Assembly (NCBI RefSeq): GCF_024347435.1
Contig: NZ_AP025482.1
Span: 70,645-134,644 of the forward strand
Source of the DNA: Vibrio cyclitrophicus
Lineage (GTDB): Bacteria > Pseudomonadota > Gammaproteobacteria > Enterobacterales > Vibrionaceae
DNA length: 64,000 bases
Direction: 5' to 3'
Part shown: piece after piece, positions 38,267 through 46,853 of the stretch
Position numbering within the stretch: position 1 is the first letter of the stretch
Layout: each line of letters starts with the position of its first letter
The notes under the pieces: model-generated
The model's input: the letters and a program-made list of their open reading frames with translations, nothing else
The model's database searches: none
Told to the model about the DNA's origin: nothing
Program-made: the position numbers and the translations under genes

Positions 38267-39428
38267 GGATGTGGAATTTATTATGGATAGCAAAAAGCTA
38301 GTTATCAAACAAAACCAAGTGACGCTGTCACACTTAAAATCTCAAAAAGAAACACAAGAACAGTGGTCAACGCAAAAAGAAACACTCAAACGATTTAAGG
38401 TTCAGTTGCCCGACTTAACTGACAGTTTTGCACCTGATTGGCATGAGTTGCCTAAAGTTCTAAAACAACTGCAGGTGTTTGATGACAATCGCGGCGGTCT
38501 CAGCACAAACACATTAAAGATGTTGTCCTTCGTACTGCGAAAGTGGGACTATTATTGTAAAGCCGAAGCAATATATAGTTTCCCTATTAATGAACACATC
38601 TTATTAAATTGGTTCCGAGCATTAAAAATCGAAGGTGTGAAAATTAATACCCTTCGACAATATCGAGCCCAGTTAAGTTTGTTCCATAAAATAATGGAAA
38701 TTGAAGACATAACAAAAAAGCTCTCTGTGAAAACCTTCTTCACTTCGCTTCCGAAAGATGAAATGGAAATTACAGGAGAACAACTTATTGATTTACAAGC
38801 AAAACCGTTCAAGAAGGTTCATTTAAATAAACTAATGGATACCTGGGGTAACCACAAGTACCCGATGAGGTTCAGAGACTTAACTGTCCTTACTGTTGCT
38901 TATGGAACTTTACTACGTGAATCAGAAATTGGGGCTATACGCAAAAAACATATAACGATATTGGATAATCGGGATGTTAACATTGATCGTGTCTCGTCGA
39001 AAACTAGTATTAGCCCTGAGCCTAAGCGATTAACAGGTCGCTTTGCGTCCATTCTTCGCACGTATTTAATAGAGTATTGTGACAATCTAGAAGACAATGA
39101 ATATATCTTCAGTTGGCTTACATCAAAAGGACAGAGGCCAGCGGCGTACAGAGAAACACCAATGTCTGGCATGACCGTTGATAGAATTTACCAACGTGCA
39201 CATCGATGTTTAGAACAATCAGGTGACGTTGTAACTAGCAAGCGTCATCATCGAGACATCTGGAGTGGCCACTCTAGCCGTGTTGGTGCGCTGCAAGATG
39301 GTTATGCCACCGGGTTAAGCCTAACCCAATTAATACAGTTAGGAGACTGGAAAAGTGACAGTATGGTCCTTAGATATTTAAGAGGATTAGATAATGAAAA
39401 AAGTCCCAACCTTTTGTTGCAGGATTAA
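38265..39428 (+). CDS. Tyrosine recombinase/integrase
   Basis: 387 residues with a SAM-like core-binding domain (about 60-165) and a catalytic domain. Catalytic residues: Arg218 ('TLLRESEIG'), His336 and Arg339 ('SGHSSRVGAL'), Trp362 in place of the second His ('LGDWKSDS'), Tyr371 ('LRYLRG'). The C-terminal motifs are complete, so it may be active on an unknown site. A second ATG at 38283 is also possible as start. No phage or ICE genes accompany it. Confidence 0.88.
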   Translation: MDVEFIMDSKKLVIKQNQVTLSHLKSQKETQEQWSTQKETLKRFKVQLPDLTDSFAPDWHELPKVLKQLQVFDDNRGGLSTNTLKMLSFVLRKWDYYCKAEAIYSFPINEHILLNWFRALKIEGVKINTLRQYRAQLSLFHKIMEIEDITKKLSVKTFFTSLPKDEMEITGEQLIDLQAKPFKKVHLNKLMDTWGNHKYPMRFRDLTVLTVAYGTLLRESEIGAIRKKHITILDNRDVNIDRVSSKTSISPEPKRLTGRFASILRTYLIEYCDNLEDNEYIFSWLTSKGQRPAAYRETPMSGMTVDRIYQRAHRCLEQSGDVVTSKRHHRDIWSGHSSRVGALQDGYATGLSLTQLIQLGDWKSDSMVLRYLRGLDNEKSPNLLLQD

Positions 39429-39500
39429 CCCACTAAATCATTTCAATATTCACGAAGTGCGAATTTTTATATTGAACCGATATTTAGATAAAGCTCGTGG

Positions 39501-41294
39501 CTATATTAAGAGTGGCTTAAAAGTTGAGTTACTCTCTCTCGGACCAACGATATTATTACCACGAGCAGGTGTTTTTTTAGAAAGCCATTTTAAGTAATCG
39601 ACTTCGTTTAAAGGTTTAGATATAAAGTATCCTTGGAAAGTATCATAACCCAGTTCTTGTAGAACTTTAAGTTGTTCTAAGGTTTCAACACCTTCGACGA
39701 TAGGCTGTAGATTTAATACCTCACAGAAAACCAAAATCCCTTTTAGAATACCACGCTCTGTTTCTCTAATTGTATGCCTTATAAACCTCTGATCTACTTT
39801 TAGTGTGTTAATTGGTAATTTCTGCAAATATGTTAATGTAGAATAACCAGTACCGAAATCGTCGATAGAAAACGAAACCCCAAACTCTTTACATTTCTTT
39901 ATTGATTCTGCTGCCGTCTCTATATTGTCGACAGCATGCGTTTCCAATATTTCAACTTCGAGTAATAATAAATTCTTTTCATTTCCCTGTAACACTTTCT
40001 CTTTGAGTATAAGAGCAAGTTCTTTAGCTATAAAAGAGTGTGATATATTAATACTTAAAGGGCAGTGATAACCAATTGAACGCCAATGTTGAATTGTATC
40101 GAGGGCTTTATTGATAACCCAATTATCAAGGGTGTCTGACAAACCAAGCTTATAGATCTCAGGTAAGAATTGTCCAGGTCCAAGAAGTCCCTTAATTGGG
40201 TGATTCCATCTGATAAGAGCCTCACAACCGACTAATGAATTATCCCTAGTACAGACTTTAGGTTGGAAGTGAAAGATAAACTGATTGTCATGTAGACCTC
40301 GAAGTATTTCATTCTTAATATTGTGTTCATTTAATTCAATTCTGTCACCGTCATGCAAAAAGTAAACTTGGTTTTGGCCTTGTTGTTTCGCCTCATAAAG
40401 GGCAAATTCAGACTGTCTTATTAGTTGTTCAGGTTTTGCATATGTTTCGTTTGGAAAAGTACTTATACCAGCACAAACGGTAAGTTCGCATTGAGAACCT
40501 TTATGCGAAAGATTTAGCGGGAGTTGATTCTTAAAATAAGAAAAGTCATTGTAGACATCATCACTTAGTTTTTCGATAATGATGTAAAACTCATCCCCAC
40601 TCAAACGAATCACAGCTCCGTTTTCTTTTATTAAATTGCTGATTTTAAAGTGAAAATCATTAAGAAATTCATCTCCAAATGTATGTCCAAACTTTGAGTT
40701 CACATGTTTAAAATTATCAATATCTATAATAGCGAGAAGGAGTGTTGAAGAAGTATTGACTGCTCGAGACATTGCATTAGACAATTGTGTGTATAAGTCT
40801 ACTCGATTAATTAGGCCATGTGTAGGGTCAAGGTAAGCGATTTGCTCAATGATTTTTTCTTGTTGTTTAAGCTGTGTAATATCAGTCGATGCACCACATA
40901 GAGCATACACATTACCACTTTTATCGAATAACGGCACTTTTCGTGTATTTACTGTTTGTTGTTGTCCAGAATCTCTTCGCCAGTAAGTTTCTATTTCACA
41001 ATATTCAACACCAGTATCCATAACACTGTTGTCGATAGTATTAATTTCATTAGCTATCTCAGGAGGGAAAAAATCAGTGTCTTTCTTTCCAGATACAGTA
41101 TCTACATATTGGTTAAACTGCTCACGCATCTTTTTATTAGCATAAATATATTTTCCCTGTCGATTTTTAAGATATATGTAATCATCTACCGTATCTAAAA
41201 TTGATTTAAGTTTTAGTTGTTCGTTATTAATTATTTTTTGTCTGATGAATACGTATGACAACAATGCAAAGAGTACTGTTACAGCCAACAACAA
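39501..41294 (-). CDS. C-di-GMP sensor, membrane-PAS-GGDEF-EAL half (frameshifted from its sensor half)
   Basis: Begins with a transmembrane helix ('MLLAVTVLFALLSYVFI'), then PAS (about 30-150), a GGDEF domain with degenerate 'RLSGDEFYI', and an EAL phosphodiesterase domain with 'CEALIRW', 'SIDDFGTGYS' and 'VEGVET', so c-di-GMP breakdown is the likelier activity. Adding one base to the A7 run (T7 on the plus strand at 41317-41323) joins it in frame to the upstream sensor gene ('YKKNQDIISILLLLAVTVL'). Split as it stands, it lacks its periplasmic input domain. Confidence 0.88.
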   Translation of the reverse strand: MLLAVTVLFALLSYVFIRQKIINNEQLKLKSILDTVDDYIYLKNRQGKYIYANKKMREQFNQYVDTVSGKKDTDFFPPEIANEINTIDNSVMDTGVEYCEIETYWRRDSGQQQTVNTRKVPLFDKSGNVYALCGASTDITQLKQQEKIIEQIAYLDPTHGLINRVDLYTQLSNAMSRAVNTSSTLLLAIIDIDNFKHVNSKFGHTFGDEFLNDFHFKISNLIKENGAVIRLSGDEFYIIIEKLSDDVYNDFSYFKNQLPLNLSHKGSQCELTVCAGISTFPNETYAKPEQLIRQSEFALYEAKQQGQNQVYFLHDGDRIELNEHNIKNEILRGLHDNQFIFHFQPKVCTRDNSLVGCEALIRWNHPIKGLLGPGQFLPEIYKLGLSDTLDNWVINKALDTIQHWRSIGYHCPLSINISHSFIAKELALILKEKVLQGNEKNLLLLEVEILETHAVDNIETAAESIKKCKEFGVSFSIDDFGTGYSTLTYLQKLPINTLKVDQRFIRHTIRETERGILKGILVFCEVLNLQPIVEGVETLEQLKVLQELGYDTFQGYFISKPLNEVDYLKWLSKKTPARGNNIVGPRESNSTFKPLLI

Positions 41295-42361
41295 TAATAT
41301 TGAAATAATATCTTGATTTTTTTGTAGAAAGATTGAGGTTCATTAATATAAATACTATTAACAGGTAGTCTTTTAATGTCTATGTTATTTTTTTTCAACT
41401 GTATAAAATCAAAATATGCAATAGTAGGAGCCTTTGTTATAATATCAGGCAGTTCAATATTATCGATGTTAAGAGTTTTTAAAATCAACTCCCCAGCGAT
41501 AAAAGCTTGTACCTCATGACTCAAAATAATACCGCCAGTAGCTCCTTGACCAATACCATGTTTATATGGATGATATATCGAGGCTTCTGTATTATTAGTA
41601 ATAAAGGTAAGTGACTCATCAAAACTCAAGTGGCTGCTATTGGAGTCTTGATATGCAGATAAAAGTATGATTGGATTTTTTTCCCTGTCTAATAAAGAAA
41701 GTTTCCCCGACAATTCTTCCCATGTTAAATATGATAAGTCTAAAACTCTCAGGAATTCGCTTGAGTTATTTATCTTATTTTTTAGCTCCACCAAGTCAGC
41801 TTGGCCAGAAGTTGAAGAGTCTACAATAACTGTTAATGTACTAATTCTAGGATGAATAGATTGAATTAATTTGACGTTTTCTTCTAAAGGAGTGTGCTCC
41901 ATAACGCCTTTGATATCTGAATCGTGAGATAAACTAATCGATTTTTTTTGATCGTTTACTCCCATAAACACTATAGGAAGGCTTTTAAATAACCCTTCCC
42001 TGTTATTGATCACAAAGTTTAGCGCGTTGTCATCCGTACTTAGAACTAAGTCATAACTTGTTTTTGATACTTTAAGCTTGTGTGATAAAGAAGCTTTAAA
42101 GTTATCTATGTTCATTTTCCCGGGAAATCTTTTTGAATCCATGTAGTGGACGTCTAGTTCAATATTTTGTCCTTTTAAAGCGTTACTCAACCCTATTTCA
42201 ATAGATTTATACGAAGGGAAATTTGTGTGATACGAATGTACGACCAAAACTTTCCATTGCTCTTTAGCGTAAAGCGAGTGGCTTAAAATGATGCTTATGA
42301 TCGTAAGGCATAGCTTAAAATAGCTATTTAATTTCAATGTCAAATCCTTATTCCTGAGCAT
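41279..42361 (-). CDS. Periplasmic ABC-substrate-binding-like sensor half of the c-di-GMP protein
   Basis: 360 residues with a signal/anchor segment ('FKLCLTIISIILSHSLYAKE') followed by an ABC-sub-bind-like fold ('KVLVVHSYHTNFPSYKSIEIGL', 'SLPIVFMGVNDQ', 'GQGATGGIILSHEVQAFIAGE'), the type often fused to GGDEF/EAL or histidine kinase modules. It runs off frame after 'PQSFYKKIKILFQYYCCWL'. With one more base in the A7 run it continues into the membrane-PAS-GGDEF-EAL part, making about 950 residues. Confidence 0.85.
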   Translation of the reverse strand: MLRNKDLTLKLNSYFKLCLTIISIILSHSLYAKEQWKVLVVHSYHTNFPSYKSIEIGLSNALKGQNIELDVHYMDSKRFPGKMNIDNFKASLSHKLKVSKTSYDLVLSTDDNALNFVINNREGLFKSLPIVFMGVNDQKKSISLSHDSDIKGVMEHTPLEENVKLIQSIHPRISTLTVIVDSSTSGQADLVELKNKINNSSEFLRVLDLSYLTWEELSGKLSLLDREKNPIILLSAYQDSNSSHLSFDESLTFITNNTEASIYHPYKHGIGQGATGGIILSHEVQAFIAGELILKTLNIDNIELPDIITKAPTIAYFDFIQLKKNNIDIKRLPVNSIYINEPQSFYKKIKILFQYYCCWL

Positions 42362-42490
42362 AGTTAATTAAGAACTTTTTTCTTAATCAAAGTAAACTTT
42401 TAACGCGATTGTTCCAACTAAGACATTATTCCGGTCACATTTTTCTCATTAAGTTACATAACTTTAGTTAATTGCTTCTCATAAGAGTAT

Positions 42491-42510
42491 AGTTGCATTT
42501 AAATGCAACT
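42491..42510. promoter_or_regulatory. 20-bp perfect palindrome upstream of the c-di-GMP sensor
   Basis: AGTTGCATTTAAATGCAACT reads the same on both strands and lies 130 bp before the sensor start (42361). It looks like an operator for a dimeric regulator. Confidence 0.55.
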
Positions 42511-42607
42511 GCTATTACAGCACATAATATACCACCTATTGATAGTCGAAATCTTGCCAGTATGAATTATCGTTATCGGTGGGATTGATTTATAAAGCCT
42601 ATCAATG

Positions 42608-42714
42608 CTTAAAAATTCGATACCAGGGGTCTCCGGTGAAATTGTTGAAGTTGGCGCTAAAGTCTCAAACTGGGAAGTTGGAGATCAAGTACTTTTGATC
42701 CGCACCAGAAGTTT
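42608..42714 (+). pseudogene. Zinc-type alcohol dehydrogenase fragment cut by an IS
   Basis: Reads 'NSIPGVSGEIVEVGAKVSNW' and 'EVGDQVLLIR' up to the IS left end at 42715: the GroES-like segment of medium-chain dehydrogenases ('PG.D.aGeVveVG..v..w.vGD.V'). The remainder of the gene was not found beyond the IS. Confidence 0.6.
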
Positions 42715-43913
42715 TGGACACTGAGTTAAGTGAGTACAATCACTAACGAGGTGAACAATGACAACTAAGAAAACACGAATTAAACATGCTCCTGAATTTA
42801 AAGCCGAAGCGCTTAAGTTAGCAGAGAAAGTCGGTGTCGCTGCACGACAGCTTTCGCTATATGAATCTCAAATTTATGGGTGGCGTAAAGCCGTCAAAAA
42901 AGATGCGAAAATCAGCGATAGAGAAAAGGAACTAGCCACTGAAAATGCCAAACTCAAACGATTATTGGCAGAGCAAGCTGAAGAGCTAGATATCGTAAAA
43001 AAGGCCGCCACCTACTTCGCGAAAAATCTAAAGTAGATTGCTATGAGTTTATGCTCGAACACCTGATGCAGTATAAGGTTGTACGTATGGCTAAGGTGTT
43101 TGGGGTTTCTCGAAGTGGGTTTTATTATTGGATTGATAATCGGCATAAAGTCACCCAACGCAACGAACACCGAAAGCAGCTTGATAGCAAAGTTCGTGAA
43201 GTCTTTGATGATAAAAAGGAGCGTGATGGTGCAAGGCGCATTCAAAAAGAACTTGAAGAAAATGGTAATAAACACGATGTAAAAACCATCGCCGCGAGCA
43301 TGAGGCGTCAGGGGTTAGTTGCGAAGGCCGCCCGTAAATTCAAATGTACGACAGATAGTAAGCATAGACTTCCTGTAGCCCCGAATTTGCTTGAGCAAGA
43401 CTTTAATGTGACAGCACCAAACCAAAAATGGGCTGGAGATATCACTTATCTAGCGACAAGCGAAAGCTGGATATATTTAGCCGTTGTTATCGACTTGTAC
43501 TCACGGCAAGTAGTTGGTTGGTCAATGAGTACCAGAATGACCGCAACTCTGGTCTGTGATGCGCTATCAATGGCATTGTTCCGCAGAGGCATGCCAGAAG
43601 AAGTGATTATCCATAGTGATAGAGGTAGCCAATATTGTTCAAAAGACTACCGCGACTTAATCGCAGCTCATAATCTAAAGCAAAGTATGAGTAGGAAGGG
43701 GAAATTGCTGGGACAACGCTTGTGTTGAAAGCTTTTTCCACTCAATGAAAGTAGAAGCCGTCCAATACTAGTCGATAATGACCCGAGAAGAGATGCGTCA
43801 GCACTCTTTGAATACATCGAAGTTGATTATAATCGAACAAGAAGGCACAGTGCTCTTGGGTATCTAAGCCCAGTTAACTTTGAAAAACAATATGTCGCTT
43901 AATGCGGTGTCCA
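42715..43913 (+). mobile_element. IS3-family element, defective
   Basis: About 1.2 kb bounded by TGGACACTGAGTTAAG on the left and the inverse of TGGACACCGCATTAAG on the right, a good imperfect terminal repeat. Transposase genes inside are broken. Confidence 0.85.
42758..43902 (+). pseudogene. IS3-family transposase genes (OrfA intact, OrfB broken)
   Basis: OrfA (42758-43036, 92 residues) is whole: 'HAPEFKAEALKLAEKVGVAA' and a coiled coil. OrfB (from 43051) has 'KWAGDITYLATSESWIYLAV' and 'IHSDRGSQYCS' but leaves frame after 'SMSRKGK' (one extra A near 43700; expected NCWDNACVESFF). Beyond it lies an in-frame TAG near 43770 and a missing base near 43802 before the true end 'GYLSPVNFEKQYVA'. 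Three lesions, so truly dead. Confidence 0.88.
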
Positions 43914-44248
43914 GTCTTACTGGAGCAGATCACCAGGGCCAAAATGTATTTCTTAAACACCTTAATCGTTAACATCATTTAAAAATATAAACTTATTCAA
44001 TTACAGTCACCAAAAGTACTGATTATTTTAATTGCTTTTTCCTGCCATTTATTCTGAACTTACCTCAAAACCTAAGTCGACAACCCTTTGATTTAGAATA
44101 ATTAAGTTGCCATCACTCTCTTGATTATTCCAAAGAATAAAAAAACATACGTCGTTGCATGATGAGTTTAGTCCATCAAATGCGAGTAAACCGATTGAAG
44201 CCTTCCTCATACAATAGCCGCAGACAAACAACATGCGGACTTAACAAA
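43914..44248. other. Gap without a recognised gene
   Basis: 335 bp, A+T-rich. The first 40 bases may belong to the interrupted dehydrogenase. The rest should contain the promoter of the outer-membrane protein gene. Nothing else seen. Confidence 0.3.
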
Positions 44249-45007
44249 ATGACTAAATTTAACAAAGCACTATTAACAACACTCATCGGTAGCACACTAA
44301 TCTCTGGAGCCTACGCGGCTGACAGCACAAAAAATGAAGAATTGGACGCTTCTGATATGACTCGCGCGTACTCGACTTTTTATGTCGGCGCGAGCAGCAA
44401 CGGTGATGTTAAAGCGTCGGGTTCATTATCATATCAATACGATAATGGTATGGAATCCATGGTCTCTCTTGAAGGTACCATGGATAACAGCGGTCACTAT
44501 ACTGATAGCCGAATGCAATATTTCCACGTATTCAGTCTTGACAGCGCAACAACACCACGCGTTGCGGTTTCTCTTGATGTTATCGATAACGATGTGGCGA
44601 CAACCGCGGCTTTAGGAGCAATTGCGATCTTCCGTACACCCGCCGATTCACTCAGTATTTTTGGTCGTGTTGGTGCTCTAACTGGTGAATATTCTGACGC
44701 GTCATTGAGCAATTTCAATGTTACAGACAGCTCATTAGTCGGTGGTATGGGTGCCGCGTATGCCGTCTGGAAGACTGGGGAAGATGGCACTTTCTTAGCG
44801 CTCTACCCAGAATTTACATACTTAAGTGGCGATATCGAATCCACTACCGTTAAAACAACCCTAATGGCAGCTACGCCATTGAGTGCTGATAAGACTCGCT
44901 GGGGACAAGTTAAATTTGAAAATACCTACGGAAGCATGAAATCAGACACAGTATCCCGCGATATTGATGAAACTAAAGTGTGGTTTAACTACAAAGTATA
45001 CTTATAA
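44249..45007 (+). CDS. Probable outer-membrane beta-barrel protein
   Basis: 252 residues from the ATG at 44249 (the frame is open from 44159 but 'MTKFNKALLTTLIGSTLISG' is a clear signal peptide, cleaved after 'AYA'). The mature part alternates polar and hydrophobic residues in strands ('STFYVGASSNG', 'GSLSYQYDNGMESMVSLEG', 'VWFNYKVYL') as in small porin-like barrels. No family named with confidence. It precedes two exported amidohydrolase genes and may serve the same substrate. Confidence 0.6.
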   Translation: MTKFNKALLTTLIGSTLISGAYAADSTKNEELDASDMTRAYSTFYVGASSNGDVKASGSLSYQYDNGMESMVSLEGTMDNSGHYTDSRMQYFHVFSLDSATTPRVAVSLDVIDNDVATTAALGAIAIFRTPADSLSIFGRVGALTGEYSDASLSNFNVTDSSLVGGMGAAYAVWKTGEDGTFLALYPEFTYLSGDIESTTVKTTLMAATPLSADKTRWGQVKFENTYGSMKSDTVSRDIDETKVWFNYKVYL

Positions 45008-45352
45008 GTGTAAAGCTAATATACATTTCCAACCAGCAGTTAAAAGTTGGGCATCTGCAATACATGGTTTCGTCAGGTGGAAGAAAAGGCGGGGTCTGGG
45101 TGGATAGAGTCAGAGGCAGTACCACCTCTGCGACACTCAATATCGGTGGGTGATATTGGAATACCAACGACTGACACACACTACGAGGTAGGGGAGATTA
45201 TGAGAGGTTCCGTCACCAGTTACCTAAGTGACTTGGTTTATTTGGCGCCATAAAATTGGCTACAGGCCTTGACCTTTATCTAAATACAACTAGTTTTATT
45301 GGGGACTTATCGAAAAGCTGATGTCTTTAGACTCTAAATAAAGGATTTGAGA
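45008..45352. other. Gap with possible coding remnant
   Basis: 345 bp. A 68-codon plus-strand frame at 45047-45253 ('GWIESEAVPPLRHSISVGDI', ending 'SYLSDLVYLAP') looks faintly coding but has no ribosome-binding site and no relative I recognise; it may be a remnant. The promoter of the amidohydrolase should lie in the last 100 bp. Confidence 0.3.
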
Positions 45353-46686
45353 ATGAAGAAGTATTTAAACATAACCCTGCTCGCATTGTGTGTTGCCGTT
45401 CCTATATTTGGATATGCCGCAGATACCGCACCATCTATCGTAATTAAAAATGTAAACGTGTTTGATGGCGTTAACGAAAAATTGATCCCGCAAACCAGTG
45501 TTTTGGTTGATGGTTCGCTTATTAAGCAAATTGGCGCAGATGTGGCGATACCTGAAAATGCGACAGTCATCGAAGGTAATGGGTATACGTTAATGCCTGG
45601 ACTAATAGATGCTCACTGGCATACTACTTATGCGTATACACCACAAAGTACACTTTTTGTCGGTGACATGTCTGAAGTCGCTATTCGTGGTTTTTTAGGG
45701 GCAGAAAAAACATTAATGAGAGGTTTTACGACTGTCCGTGATGTTGGTGGTAACCCTTTTACCATTAAAAAAATGACAGATTCAGGGCAATACCCTGGAC
45801 CTAGAATTTTTCCTTCTGGTCCACCTATGAGTCAAACATCGGGTCACTTTGATTTTCGTGGCAAAAATGATGTACCAGCCAATAATTCTGATCCCCTTCC
45901 ATATTGGGAACGCAACTCACTTATTATGACAGCTGATGGAGTGCCTGAAGTCATTAAGCGTTCGCGTGAAATCTTACGTATGGGTGCGACTCAACTAAAA
46001 ATTGCTGGGGGGGGGGCGTATCGTCAGCCTATGATCCATTAGATGTGCAAGAATACACTTATGAAGAAATGAAAGCAGTGGTGGATGTGGCTAAGACTTG
46101 GAACACTTATGTTGCTGCCCATATTTTTACCGATGCAGCAGTTCAAACAGCAATTAAAGCTGGGGTTAAATCAATCGAACACGGTTTCTTAATGAGTGAA
46201 GATACACTCAAAATGATGAAAGAGAACGACGTATGGTTAAGTATTCAGCCTTTATTGAACGACGAAGATGCACTCAAGTTTGATAACCCATTTAGCACGC
46301 AAAAGTTCATTACAGTGACGAATGGAACCGATACTGTTTATAAAGCCGCAAAAAAAATTGGTGTGAAGATAGCCTTTGGTACGGACATGCTGTTTGACCC
46401 AGCGACGGCAGAAAAACAAGGGAAATTACTCTATAAGTTAAACAAATGGTTTACCCCATATGAAGTACTCAAAATGGCTACATCAGGTAATGCGGAGTTA
46501 TTGAATTTAAGTGGGCCGCGAAACCCATACCAAGCAGGCCCAATTGGCGTTGTAAAAGAGGGAGCATATGCAGATTTGGTATTGGTTAAGGGCAACCCAT
46601 TAGAAGACCTTGAGTTGATCGTCGATCCACAAAATAATTTTGTTTTAATCGTTAAAGATGGCGTGGTGTACAAGAATACGCTGTAA
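45353..46686 (+). pseudogene. Exported amidohydrolase interrupted in a poly-G tract
   Basis: An imidazolonepropionase-like metal-dependent amidohydrolase (COG1228 type, often Xaa-Pro or N-acyl dipeptidases) with signal peptide 'MKKYLNITLLALCVAVPIFGYA'. Metal-site motifs: 'DAHWHTTY', 'AAHIFTDA', 'SIEHG' and 'AFGTDM'. The ATG at 45353 has AAGGA upstream. In the G10 tract at 46007-46016 it slips out of frame and ends 'AYRQPMIH'. With G8 or G11 it would read on as 'GGGVSSAYDPLDVQEY', the usual family sequence. It is thus either phase-variable, mutated or mis-assembled. A paralogue follows at 46854. Confidence 0.88.
46007..46016 (+). repeat. G10 homopolymer inside the amidohydrolase
   Basis: Ten consecutive G over the codons for the family's GGG motif. 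Such tracts are classic slippage sites for phase variation. Current length puts the downstream half out of frame. Confidence 0.9.
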
Positions 46687-46738
46687 GGGGTTGAGTATTA
46701 AAAGAGATGAGTTGTTTTAAATATTCTCATTTCATTAG

Positions 46739-46766
46739 TTACAAGGCAGGTAACTCTGCCTTGTAA
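46739..46766 (+). terminator. Terminator after first amidohydrolase
   Basis: Perfect 11-bp stem TTACAAGGCAG/CTGCCTTGTAA with loop GTAACT, followed by CTTTTGT, 53 bp past the stop. Confidence 0.75.
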
Positions 46767-46853
46767 CTTTTGTCAGTTTAGGACGACTGGTCGTTATTTT
46801 GTCTCTAGTTTATGACTAACTTACTTATGACTAGTTTTTACGGAGTTGAATAA

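Noticed and set aside
43012..43275. 87-codon minus-strand frame with hydrophobic start inside the IS3 element
   Set aside because: Antisense of OrfB; explained by the transposase.
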